Of a stretch of 64,000 bases of DNA, positions 35,742 through 44,487 are shown one piece after another. The DNA comes from Xanthomonas campestris pv. badrii. Lineage in GTDB: Bacteria; Pseudomonadota; Gammaproteobacteria; Xanthomonadales; Xanthomonadaceae. Where the stretch lies: contig NZ_CP051651.1 of the NCBI RefSeq assembly GCF_012848175.1, positions 3,224,001 through 3,288,000 on the forward strand, given 5' to 3'. Under the pieces are notes generated by a model, which ran no database searches, was not told the DNA's origin, and saw nothing but the letters and a program-made list of their open reading frames with translations. Every line of letters starts with the position of its first letter. Positions within the stretch are counted from its first letter, which is position 1. Position numbers and translations under genes: made by a program.

Positions 35742-37229
35742 ATGACCTTCCGTTCTCATCGGCCGATATCGATCAGCCGCGCTATTGCTGCGCTTTGCGT
35801 GTGTGCACTGGCTCCCACCGCTGGCGCCGCCACGCTGCTACCGCCATCGATCTCGGCAAGCAGTGACCGCAGCATCGACGCACTGATGCCCCCCTTGCTG
35901 CGGACACCCGCCACCGTAAGTGTCGCGTCTGCCCAACGCGATGCGATGCGCACGTCGTTGTCGGCATCGCGTGCATTTCCGCAAGTCACGCGCGACTTCA
36001 AGGATTTTCTGGATGCTCAGGCGCAGCTCAGTTACGCCACCCGTGGCGCTGCGGCCAAGGTCAGCGACCCCACCGCCTTCGCCGAAATGCAGCGTTATCT
36101 GTTCAACCGTTACAACGGTTTGACCGTGCTGCGCAGCGTGCAACAGGACGGCAAGGTGTTCGATTGCATTCCAAGTGCACAGCAGCCCGCCTTGCGCGAT
36201 GGCAGCACGCCGGCGGCGCCGCCCACTCTCTCAAGCAACACGGGTACAGCGACGCCGATCGATCCGCCGCAACGCTGCGATACCGGCAGCGTACCGCTCG
36301 AACGCATCGGCCTGGCCGAGATGAGCAAGCATGCGAACCTGCGCAGCTTTCTGCGCGGCACCACACCGCGCGCGATCGCACCCAGGCAGGCTGACGCCAT
36401 GCCGGCGGCGCAGGAGGCAGCACCGATAACGCATTACTACTCCAGCGTCTTTCTGGATACCGCCGGCACATCGGTCACAGGCGCAGGAGCCGACATCAAT
36501 CTGTGGGCGCCCGCATTACGCTCCCTCAACGAGATACAAACCATCAGTCAGATATGGATCGTTGGTGAGAGCACAAGCAAGCAAACGCAAACACTCGAAG
36601 TGGGCTGGCAGATCCAGCCAGGCGCAGGTTGGGGCAACAAGCCCATCGTTTTCATTTATTCCACTCAGGACGCTTACATCAAGACAGGTTGCCACAATCT
36701 GGATTGCAGCGATTTCGTGCAGACCAGCACGCGAAATGTCCTGGGCGCTCAGCCGGCCGCCGGGTTCAGCATTGCAGGCGGCAAGCAGACCATGCTGGGC
36801 GTGGAATTCCAGAGGAATACCGACGGCAACTGGTGGCTTCGCCTGGACGGCGAATGGATCGGCTACTACAAGGCATCATTGTATTCGGGCGATCTCGCCA
36901 ACGGACGCGTTGCGTACGTGAGCGCAGGCGGCGAAGTCTCGACCAACAGTGGTGTAGCCAGCACACGCATGGGGAGCGGCCAGTTCGCAGCAGCGGGCTA
37001 TCGCCAGGCCGCATTCCAGGCCAACCACTTCTACCGCGATGCGGCGATGGTCACCCATCCCGTGCAGCGCCTGTCGTCGCTGAGCGTGGAGCATCCGTCC
37101 TGCTACACGCTGGCGATGGCCGGTTACACCTATCCGTATGCACTGGGCGCTGGCGTTACCCGCACCACCTTGTCGCCGGAAATGCAGAACGGCGGCTTCT
37201 ACTTCGGCGGGCCGGGCTGCGCACGCTGA
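35742..37229 (+). CDS. Secreted neprosin-domain protein (putative glutamic endopeptidase)
   Basis: This 495-residue protein has a signal peptide (ISRAIAALCVCALAPTAGA) and a Ser/Ala/Pro-rich region. From about residue 225 to the end it carries a neprosin (DUF239) domain: HYYSSVFLDTAGTSVTGAGADINLWAP, IWIVGESTSKQTQTLEVGWQIQPG, VFIYSTQDAYIKTGCHNLDCSDFVQTS, GVEFQRNTDGNWWLRLDGEWIGYY. Neprosin of pitcher plants is a proline-cutting glutamic peptidase, and the Glu of LEVGWQ and of VEFQRN are plausible counterparts of its two catalytic glutamates. Plants carry many such proteins. Activity in this protein is not proven. Confidence 0.85.
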   Translation: MTFRSHRPISISRAIAALCVCALAPTAGAATLLPPSISASSDRSIDALMPPLLRTPATVSVASAQRDAMRTSLSASRAFPQVTRDFKDFLDAQAQLSYATRGAAAKVSDPTAFAEMQRYLFNRYNGLTVLRSVQQDGKVFDCIPSAQQPALRDGSTPAAPPTLSSNTGTATPIDPPQRCDTGSVPLERIGLAEMSKHANLRSFLRGTTPRAIAPRQADAMPAAQEAAPITHYYSSVFLDTAGTSVTGAGADINLWAPALRSLNEIQTISQIWIVGESTSKQTQTLEVGWQIQPGAGWGNKPIVFIYSTQDAYIKTGCHNLDCSDFVQTSTRNVLGAQPAAGFSIAGGKQTMLGVEFQRNTDGNWWLRLDGEWIGYYKASLYSGDLANGRVAYVSAGGEVSTNSGVASTRMGSGQFAAAGYRQAAFQANHFYRDAAMVTHPVQRLSSLSVEHPSCYTLAMAGYTYPYALGAGVTRTTLSPEMQNGGFYFGGPGCAR

Positions 37230-37248
37230 GTGAGTTGAGATGAGTCGA

Positions 37249-37280
37249 TCGCGCGTGCCGTTTCGGTGCGCGCGATTTCA
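37249..37280 (+). terminator. Hairpin between the convergent neprosin and esterase genes
   Basis: A 12-bp stem with two wobble pairs (37249-37260 with 37266-37277, loop GTTTC) is followed by TTTC. It lies 20 bases after the neprosin stop and 15 bases beyond the esterase stop on the other strand. Confidence 0.5.
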
Positions 37281-37294
37281 GCAGGCACGATCGC

Positions 37295-38803
37295 TTACGG
37301 CAAATCCACGCCTGCGCACACGGCCGGGCGGGCATCCTTGATCTGCTGCACACCCCGCGCATCGAACTGCAGCGCGGCATGTTTCGGTGCAAAGGCAGGC
37401 CACGCGGGCAGGCCTTTGGCATTGGGATTGCCACGCTGCACGAATGCCGCCCAATACCGTTGCAGGCTCACCGGTGGCTGGCCGATCGGCAGGTTCTTGA
37501 ACAGGAACGGCAGCTCGGCGCTATGGGTCACCTGCCCCCCCGGCGCGGCGGTGTCGAACACGTAATGCCATACCGGCACACCGAGCGCGGCCTGGCGCTG
37601 GGCCACAGTCACCGCCGGGCAACGGAAGGTGAGGTCGGTGGACAGCTGCATGGCCGCATTGCCCTGCCGCGCCGCGCGCTGTTCGGCGTTTGCGCGTTGC
37701 CTCTGCAGCACAGCATCGGCACGATCGGGATAGTCACGGCGCAGGCGCGCCTGCGCGCCCTGCTCGCCGCCATAGGTGAGCTCCTGCACCACGTAACCGA
37801 TCAGCAGCGGCACCTTGGCTTGCGCACCGCTTGCCAACAGCTCGGCCGGCGCGCGCGGCAGCACGCGTCCATCGACCACCGCCTGCAGCCAGATATAGCC
37901 ATCATCGTCCAGCGCCGGCACATCCACACCCTGCCCGGCCTCGAGCAGCTGGTCGACCGGCAACGCACGCAACTGCGCCAGGCGCGTGGCCGGATCGTCG
38001 ATGCCGGCGCGCTTGGCGATGCTCACGCCCACTGCGCGGTTGTCGTCCAGGCTGCGCGCCGGCAAGCCAAACCCGGCGGTGCCGCTCTGTTCGATCGCGG
38101 CCGAAAACAGGCCGCGCGCCAACGGGCTGAGCATCAGCAGGCCCACGTCCTGGCCGCCCGCCGATTGCCCGGCAATGGTGACCCGCGCAGGGTCGCCGCC
38201 AAACTGCGCAATGTTGTCGCGCACCCAGCGCAAGGCCGCAATCTGATCGAGCAGGGCGTAATTGCCGGCCGCCTCGTTCTCGCCATCGCGCAGCTCCGGC
38301 AGCGACAGAAAACCCAGCGCGCCCAGCCGGTATTGCAGCGTCACCACCAGCATGTTCTGCGCAACCAGGTTGGTGGGCAGATGCCCGTCCGCACCACCGG
38401 CCACATTGGCGCCGCCATGGATCCAGACGAACACCGGCAACGGCTTGGCCGGATGCAGCTGCGGGGTCTGCACTTCCACATACAGGCAGTCTTCGCTGCC
38501 GCGGCTGGCCATGGCGTTGTTCCAGCCCAGCGCGGGCTGCACGCACGGCGTGGCTGCCTGGGTGGCATCACGCACCTGCGTCCATGCGGCGGCCGGTTGC
38601 GGTGGCCGCCAGCGCAGCGGCCCAAGCGGCGGTGCGGCAAACGGAATCTTGCGGAACACTGCGCTGCCATCGTCCTGCCACTGACCACGCACCGGCCCGT
38701 GGTCGGTCTGCACCTCTGGCGGCTCGACCGGCGACAGGGCAGCAGCATTGCCGGCCATGGCCAAGGCGCAACTTGCGGCAAACATCCAGATACCTGTGCG
38801 CAT
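37295..38803 (-). CDS. Secreted type-B carboxylesterase
   Basis: This 502-residue alpha/beta hydrolase has a signal peptide (MFAASCALAMAGNAAA). The family landmarks are in order: FRKIPFAAPPLGPLRWRPPQ, EDCLYVEVQTP, VFVWIHGGANVAGG (oxyanion), FGGDPARVTIAGQSAGG (Ser nucleophile, in GQSAG rather than the usual GESAG) and a C-terminal H region near HSAELPFLF. The substrate ester is unknown. The start at 38803 has AGGAG upstream. It lies two bases after the methyltransferase stop, so these genes and the AGCS symporter form one unit. Confidence 0.92.
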   Translation of the reverse strand: MRTGIWMFAASCALAMAGNAAALSPVEPPEVQTDHGPVRGQWQDDGSAVFRKIPFAAPPLGPLRWRPPQPAAAWTQVRDATQAATPCVQPALGWNNAMASRGSEDCLYVEVQTPQLHPAKPLPVFVWIHGGANVAGGADGHLPTNLVAQNMLVVTLQYRLGALGFLSLPELRDGENEAAGNYALLDQIAALRWVRDNIAQFGGDPARVTIAGQSAGGQDVGLLMLSPLARGLFSAAIEQSGTAGFGLPARSLDDNRAVGVSIAKRAGIDDPATRLAQLRALPVDQLLEAGQGVDVPALDDDGYIWLQAVVDGRVLPRAPAELLASGAQAKVPLLIGYVVQELTYGGEQGAQARLRRDYPDRADAVLQRQRANAEQRAARQGNAAMQLSTDLTFRCPAVTVAQRQAALGVPVWHYVFDTAAPGGQVTHSAELPFLFKNLPIGQPPVSLQRYWAAFVQRGNPNAKGLPAWPAFAPKHAALQFDARGVQQIKDARPAVCAGVDLP

Positions 38804-38805
38804 CG

Positions 38806-39705
38806 TTATGCTCCTGGCAGCGCGCGTGCGCGCCACGCGGCTTGGAAGACAGCGGTAGCGGAAGCCACGTTGAGACTTTCCACCAGGCCGCTGCCGTGGA
38901 TGGACAACTGCAGATCGCAGTCGCGCGCGAACTGGCGGTCCATGCCCTCGCTTTCCGCGCCCATCACGTACACCAGGCGTTGCGGCAGGCTGGCAGCGAA
39001 GACGTCCTGGCCGCCATCGACGAGCGTGGCCGCCACCGCAAACCCGGCGTGCCGCAACTGCGCCAGCGCCTGCGCGGTCTGCGGCAACTGCACCAGCGGC
39101 ACCGCTTCGGCACCGCCTTCGGCGACACGGGCCGCCGCGCCGGACAACCCCAGCGTGGAGCCGGCCGGCAGCAGCAGGCCGGCCACACCGAAGTGCGCCG
39201 AGGAGCGCAGGATCGCGCCAAAGTTGTGCGGATTGCCCACACCATCCAGCCACAGCGCCAGCACCGGGCCCGGCGGCAGCGCGGCCAGCCATTCCTGCAG
39301 CGGCTGCGGCGGCACGCGCAGCACATCGGCCACCACGCCTTCGTGGTGCGCACTGGCAGCGAGCTTGCTCAGGTCGGCCTCTTCCACCACGCGGTAGCCG
39401 ATGCGCTGGGCCACGCACCAGGCCAGCACCGCCTTGAACTGCGGGATGCGCGCTTCGGTCAGGTAGAGCTTGCGCAGCGCCTGCGGACGCGCCTTGAACA
39501 CCGCCTGCACCGCATTGATGCCGTACAGGCGCAGCTCGCGCGCGGTGTTGGCGTTGGCAGCGGCCGGTGCGGCGGCGGGACGTGCCGCGGGCGCAGCCGG
39601 CGCCGGGGCGCGTGGTGCCGCACGACCCCACGGGTTGAGCGGCGTAGCGCCGCTACCGGTGTTGCCGCGTGGCGGTCGTGCGCCACGTCCATCGTGCTGT
39701 GTCAT
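38806..39705 (-). CDS. TrmH/SpoU-family RNA 2'-O-methyltransferase
   Basis: This 299-residue protein has an Ala/Pro/Gly-rich N-terminal linker (about 50 residues). A substrate-binding domain follows (LRLYGINAVQAVFKARPQALRKLYLTE). The C-terminal SpoU methyltransferase has LWLDGVGNPHNFGAILRSSAHFGVAGLLLP, LVYVMGAESEGMDRQFARDCDLQLSIHG and SLNVASATAVFQAAW, the knotted SAM site. It resembles RlmB and YfiF/TrmH-group proteins, and the target nucleotide is not certain. It overlaps the symporter gene by four bases. Confidence 0.9.
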   Translation of the reverse strand: MTQHDGRGARPPRGNTGSGATPLNPWGRAAPRAPAPAAPAARPAAAPAAANANTARELRLYGINAVQAVFKARPQALRKLYLTEARIPQFKAVLAWCVAQRIGYRVVEEADLSKLAASAHHEGVVADVLRVPPQPLQEWLAALPPGPVLALWLDGVGNPHNFGAILRSSAHFGVAGLLLPAGSTLGLSGAAARVAEGGAEAVPLVQLPQTAQALAQLRHAGFAVAATLVDGGQDVFAASLPQRLVYVMGAESEGMDRQFARDCDLQLSIHGSGLVESLNVASATAVFQAAWRARALPGA

Positions 39706-41195
39706 CGTTGTGTCCAGAAATCCGCGTTCTTGATGCCAAGCCGGGCCGGATCGAAGACCGGATCCAGCCCCTGGCGTTTTTGTCGTTCGTAGTCCTTCAG
39801 GGCCAGCATCGCCGGCTTGTGCAGGATCAGGATGGCGATGATGTTGAGCCAGGCCATGACGCCGACGCCGATGTCGCCAAGCGCCCAGGCCAGCTGCGCA
39901 TTATGGAACGCGCCGAAGATCACCATGCCCAGGATGCCCAGGCGCAGCAACAGCACGGTAAGCGGGCGGCGGCGGTTGCCATTGACGTAGTTGAGGTTGG
40001 TTTCGGCCATGTAGTAATAGGCCATGATGGTGGTGAAGGCGAAGAAGAACAGCGCCACCGCCACAAAGCCCGCGCCCCAGCCCGGCAGCACCGATTCCAC
40101 CGCCGCCTGCGCATACCCGGGGCCTTCTTCCACCCCGCTCAGGCCGGCATACAGGCCAGGCTTGGCGCCGTCGGGCGCGTACACGTTGTACTTGCCGGTG
40201 GTGAGGATCAGGAACGCGGTGGCGGTGCACACCATCATGGTGTCGAAGTAGATCGCAAACGCCTGCACATACCCCTGCTTGGCCGGATGCGAGACCTCTG
40301 CCGCGGCCGCGGCATGCGGCCCGGTGCCCTGCCCGGCTTCGTTGGCGTAGATGCCGCGCTTGACGCCCCATTCCACCGCCAGCCCCAGCAGGGCGCCGAA
40401 CGCGGCATGGCTGCCGAAGGCACTGCTGAAGATGGTGGCGAACATGTCCGGCACACGCTCGGCATTGAGCACCATGATGACCAGCGCCATCAGGATGTAG
40501 CCCATCGCCATGAACGGCACCACGATTTCGGCGAAGTTGGCGATGCGCTTGACGCCACCGAAAATGATCACCCCAAGCATGCACGCCACCACGATGCCGA
40601 TGCCCAGCTTGGCCGCATCGCGCATCGGCAGGCCCATCCACTGCCCGTCCATCGCACCGCACAGGCTGGTGCCGCGGCAGGCGTTGATGGCGCTGTCGGC
40701 AATCGCATTGGCCTGCACGCCCGGCATCAGAAACCCGGTGGCGATGATGGTGGCCACCGCGAAGCTGAGCGCGTACCACTTCAGACCCATTGCCTTTTCG
40801 ATGTAGTACGCCGGGCCGCCGCGATAGCGGCCGTCGGCATCCTTGGTCTTGTAGATCTGCGCCAGCGTCGATTCCACGTACGAGGTGGACGCGCCAAGGA
40901 ACCCCATCACCCACATCCAGAAGATCGCGCCCGGCCCGCCGAAGGCAATGGCGGTGGCGACGCCGGCGATGTTGCCGATGCCGATACGCCCGGCCATCGA
41001 CATTGCCAGTGCCTGGAACGAGGACACCCCGGCATCGGACTTCTGCCCGCCCACGGTGAGACGGATCATTTCCACGAACCCGCGTACCTGCATGAAACCG
41101 GTGCGGATGGTGAAGTACACGCCCGCCCCCAGGCACATGAAGATCAGCGCCTTGCTCCAGACGATGCCGTTGATGCCATTGATGAGTGCTTCCAC
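39702..41195 (-). CDS. Sodium:alanine/glycine symporter (AGCS family)
   Basis: This 497-residue integral membrane protein starts at GTG 41195 behind GGGGAGA. AGCS landmarks are present: GAGVYFTIRTGFMQVRGF, the family signature SSFQALAMSMAGRIGIGNIAGVATAIAFGGPGAIFWMW, SYVESTLAQIYK, and NEAGQGTGPHAAAAAEVSHPAKQG. About ten to eleven membrane helices can be seen. It imports alanine or glycine with sodium. The stop overlaps the methyltransferase start (ATGA). Confidence 0.94.
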   Translation of the reverse strand: MEALINGINGIVWSKALIFMCLGAGVYFTIRTGFMQVRGFVEMIRLTVGGQKSDAGVSSFQALAMSMAGRIGIGNIAGVATAIAFGGPGAIFWMWVMGFLGASTSYVESTLAQIYKTKDADGRYRGGPAYYIEKAMGLKWYALSFAVATIIATGFLMPGVQANAIADSAINACRGTSLCGAMDGQWMGLPMRDAAKLGIGIVVACMLGVIIFGGVKRIANFAEIVVPFMAMGYILMALVIMVLNAERVPDMFATIFSSAFGSHAAFGALLGLAVEWGVKRGIYANEAGQGTGPHAAAAAEVSHPAKQGYVQAFAIYFDTMMVCTATAFLILTTGKYNVYAPDGAKPGLYAGLSGVEEGPGYAQAAVESVLPGWGAGFVAVALFFFAFTTIMAYYYMAETNLNYVNGNRRRPLTVLLLRLGILGMVIFGAFHNAQLAWALGDIGVGVMAWLNIIAILILHKPAMLALKDYERQKRQGLDPVFDPARLGIKNADFWTQR

Positions 41196-41568
41196 GCAAT
41201 CTCCCCGAGTGCTGGATCGTGAACCCCAGCGACGTGGGGAGTGGGTCGATTCTGGCCGAAAGCGCCGCGCGATGCGACGTCTATGCCTGGTGCCTTGTGC
41301 GTGGCGGGTGATGCGCGCTCAGCACGCCATGCCGTGTCGGCTGCGCATGTGCATGTGCATGCCGTGCGCACCATATGGGGCATGGGGACATGCATGCCGC
41401 GCCCCTGCGCGACGACGCCCCTGGCATGCGGCCGCCTGGCCAAGCCCGGATCCATGCCGCGAGCGAGCATGGGGTGCATGCGAACGCTGCACCAACACCG
41501 GCATGTGCGCGTGGCACATGCCGGTTCGTGCACCAAGCGCGCCCCGTGCGGTCGCGCTGCGTGCCGCC
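41196..41568. other. CATGC-rich intergenic region with hairpin
   Basis: These 373 bases lie between the symporter start and the M1 aminopeptidase stop. About 41320-41525 is packed with GCATG/CATGC words. A perfect 12-bp stem at 41497-41508 with 41514-41525 (loop GCGTG) lies 44 bases after the aminopeptidase stop and may end its transcript. No gene is supported. Confidence 0.55.
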
Positions 41569-44250
41569 TCAGCGCTTGGCCGTCTGCGCCTGTTGGAGCG
41601 CGGCGCACAGGCGAATGCTCTCGCCGGTCTGGGCCAGACCGCGATCGGCACCGCTGAGGCTGGCCAGACGCGGCTTGAAGAACGCCTCCAGGCGGTCGGC
41701 CTCTTCGCTGCTGCAGCCACCGCTCGCGCCCAGTGCCGGCAAGCCGCCACCATCGAACGAACCGCTGCGCTGCACGATGCGGTCGAAGTTGGCGGTGAAC
41801 CACGGCCACATCGATGCATGCGACGCGTGCTCGGCGTGGCCGCGACGCAGCAGGCTCTTCATCTCGCCGACCTTGATTGCATCGGTGAGCGCAAAATCCC
41901 GCACCTGCTTGAGCAATGCCGGATCCTGCACCGCACCCAGCCCGTCGATCATCGCGTTGCGCTGCGCCGGGTCGGCATGCGTGCGCAAGGCCGCGATCAA
42001 GGCATCCACCGCGGCCGCGCCACGTTCCTGCACGGTCACCGCCAGTGCGCTACCGAGCAGGTCGGGATTGGCTGCGGAGAAGTCCAGCGCGCCGTTGCCG
42101 CCGGCCAGCACGGCATCGCCCTGGGCGAGCAAGGCCTTGCGCACCTCGGGATTGCGCAGGCGCAGGCCGAACAGGCTGGCCAGGGAGCTCCGCAGCGCGA
42201 CATCGTCGACCGACTCGCCGCTGCGCCGCGTATAACCCAACTGGCGCAGGCGCGGCAGGTAGGCCTGCTCGGCCACCTTGCGCAAAGCGCCGCGTTGCGC
42301 GTCGGTGCTGGCCTGGTACTGCCAGATCCACACGAAGCGGTCCACCAGCGCGGTGGACACATCGGCCGACGGCGACGGCGCCAGTTGCTTGAGTGCTGCC
42401 AGCACCGCATCGCTGTCGGCATCGCCATGGCGGTAGGCCGCGTCGATCGCATCGGCATAGGCGAGCTTTTCGCTGTCGTCGAGCTGGCCGATCTGCTTGC
42501 CCAGTGCGGCCAGCTGCTTCTTCGGCAGGCTGAAACGGTAATAGCCGGCACCACGCGCGTTCGGGAAGACCCAGGTGTTGTTGCCGGCACCTTCCAGCAC
42601 GATGCTGCCGCTGGCGCTGTCCAGCAGCTGGCAGGCAGTACCGACCTGATTCTTGCCCTTGCCGTATTTCACGCACACCGGCACGCCCCACTGCTGCGCG
42701 GTCGACCCGGTCGAGCCCAGCGGCAGATACCGCTGCTGCTGCAGGTTGACCACGGTCTTGCCACCGGCGCGGGCCACCTGGGTCTGCAGGTACGGCACGC
42801 CCGGCTGGTCGAGGAAACTGCGGAAGGCTGCCTTGAACGCATCGTCCTTGCCGGCCGCGTCGGCGATCGCATCGACCAGGTCGTCGGCAGTGGCATTGGC
42901 GAACCTGTGCTTGGCGATATAGGCCCGCATGCCCTCGCGGAACACCTCCTCGCCGACGAAGGCTTCGAACATCGCCAGCACCGCTGCACCCTTCTGGTAG
43001 GTGATGCCGTCGAAGGCGGTCTCGATATCGCCATTGCCGGTGATCGGCTGGCGGATCTTGCGTGCGCTGACCAGGCTGTCGTTGTTCATCGCATACTGCG
43101 CGCCGCCGATACGATCCAGGTTGGCGTGATACTCCGGATGCAGCTGCATGGTGATCTTCTGCTGCATCCAGGTGGCGAAGGCCTCGTTGAGCCACAGGTC
43201 GTCCCACCACGCCATGGTCACGGTGTCGCCGGTCCATTGGTGCGCCAGCTCATGCGCGTTGGTGTTGAAGGAGCGCTGCACGTTCACTGCCGGCGAGTCC
43301 TTGTCCAGCAACAGCAGCCAGTCGCGGAAGGTGACAAAGCCCGGGTTCTCCATCGCACCGGCGCTGAAATCCGGAGCGGCCACCAGATCGAGCTTGTCGA
43401 AGGGATAGCCGAATGCGTAGTAATCCTCCAGCGCGGCGATGATCGCCGGGGTCTGGTCCAGTGCGGGGGTGATGCGCGGACCCTGCCCCTTGGCGGCAAT
43501 GCCGCGCAACGGCGTGGCGTTGGGGCGCTGCGGCGTGGCCGGCATGGCGGGCACATCCACCACATCCCACGGACCGGCCGCGTACGCCACCAGGTAGGTA
43601 GGCAACGGCACGGTGGGCGCGAAGGTCACTGTCTTCCACCCCTTGCCGGCCGGCTTGGTCGAGGTGGCGATGGTATTGGCCAGCGCCTGGTCGTCCTTGG
43701 GCACGGTCAGGCTGATGTCGAAGGGCGTCTTGAATGCAGGCTCGTCAAACCCGGGAAATGCGTAGCGCGCGCTGATCGGTTCCATCTGCGTCATCGCATA
43801 GGCATTGCCCTGGTACTTCACCTGATACAGGCCCTGCAGCTGCTGATTGAGCGGCGCGCTGTAGGCGATGTCCACGGTGATGGTCTGTGGCTTGAGCGTG
43901 CGACCGAAATCCAGACGCACCACACCGGCCTGCGCATCGGCCTGTACATAGCGCGCGGTCAGCGCCTTGCCCTTGCCGGGCTTGACCGTGGCCTTGCTGA
44001 CCTTCAGCTCCTTGCCGTGCAACCACACGTGGTCGGAGGCCTGCTTGAGCTGCACGCGAATGATGGTGCGGCCACTGAACTGCGCCTGGTCCGGATCGAT
44101 CTTCAGCGCCAAACTGTAGCGCTCGGGCACCGCCCACGCCGGCAGGCGTCCATTGGGCAACGGCTCACCGGAGGATTGCGCCAGCGCCGTGCCGCAGCAC
44201 AACGCAAGAAGGGAAGGAGCAAGCAGGCAGGCAAGACGGCGCATCGGCAT
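41569..44250 (-). CDS. Secreted M1-family aminopeptidase
   Basis: This 893-residue protein has a signal peptide (LACLLAPSLLALCCGTALA). The M1 layout is complete: an N-terminal saddle domain, substrate motif GAMEN in FSAGAMENPGF, and zinc site H333-E-L-A-H337 followed by E356 in the HEXXH-18-E pattern (NAHELAHQW...LWLNEAF). The C-terminal helical ERAP1-like domain is about 350 residues. It removes N-terminal residues from peptides, probably in the periplasm. It is transcribed alone. Confidence 0.95.
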   Translation of the reverse strand: MPMRRLACLLAPSLLALCCGTALAQSSGEPLPNGRLPAWAVPERYSLALKIDPDQAQFSGRTIIRVQLKQASDHVWLHGKELKVSKATVKPGKGKALTARYVQADAQAGVVRLDFGRTLKPQTITVDIAYSAPLNQQLQGLYQVKYQGNAYAMTQMEPISARYAFPGFDEPAFKTPFDISLTVPKDDQALANTIATSTKPAGKGWKTVTFAPTVPLPTYLVAYAAGPWDVVDVPAMPATPQRPNATPLRGIAAKGQGPRITPALDQTPAIIAALEDYYAFGYPFDKLDLVAAPDFSAGAMENPGFVTFRDWLLLLDKDSPAVNVQRSFNTNAHELAHQWTGDTVTMAWWDDLWLNEAFATWMQQKITMQLHPEYHANLDRIGGAQYAMNNDSLVSARKIRQPITGNGDIETAFDGITYQKGAAVLAMFEAFVGEEVFREGMRAYIAKHRFANATADDLVDAIADAAGKDDAFKAAFRSFLDQPGVPYLQTQVARAGGKTVVNLQQQRYLPLGSTGSTAQQWGVPVCVKYGKGKNQVGTACQLLDSASGSIVLEGAGNNTWVFPNARGAGYYRFSLPKKQLAALGKQIGQLDDSEKLAYADAIDAAYRHGDADSDAVLAALKQLAPSPSADVSTALVDRFVWIWQYQASTDAQRGALRKVAEQAYLPRLRQLGYTRRSGESVDDVALRSSLASLFGLRLRNPEVRKALLAQGDAVLAGGNGALDFSAANPDLLGSALAVTVQERGAAAVDALIAALRTHADPAQRNAMIDGLGAVQDPALLKQVRDFALTDAIKVGEMKSLLRRGHAEHASHASMWPWFTANFDRIVQRSGSFDGGGLPALGASGGCSSEEADRLEAFFKPRLASLSGADRGLAQTGESIRLCAALQQAQTAKR

Positions 44251-44487
44251 TTCCGGTCAGGGTAACCGCCGAAGTCGATCACAGGCGGCAGTGACTGTCA
44301 TGTGTCCTTCGTCATTGCGCGGCCCAGCCAGCGCTCTGGCACGGGCATTCAGACCAGAGGCGAGGGTTTCACGCAGCGATCTCGACCGACGGCGCCATCG
44401 CATAACCGCAGTCAACGCTCTAGGGCATACCGCGCGGCCACCTTGCAGATATTTCAATCACCCGACTCGTACGCCGGCTGGCAGGCG

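Noticed and set aside
40885..44265. 1126-codon + strand frame opposite the symporter and aminopeptidase genes
   Set aside because: Same reason: it lies antisense to two clearly recognised genes and shows no domain pattern.
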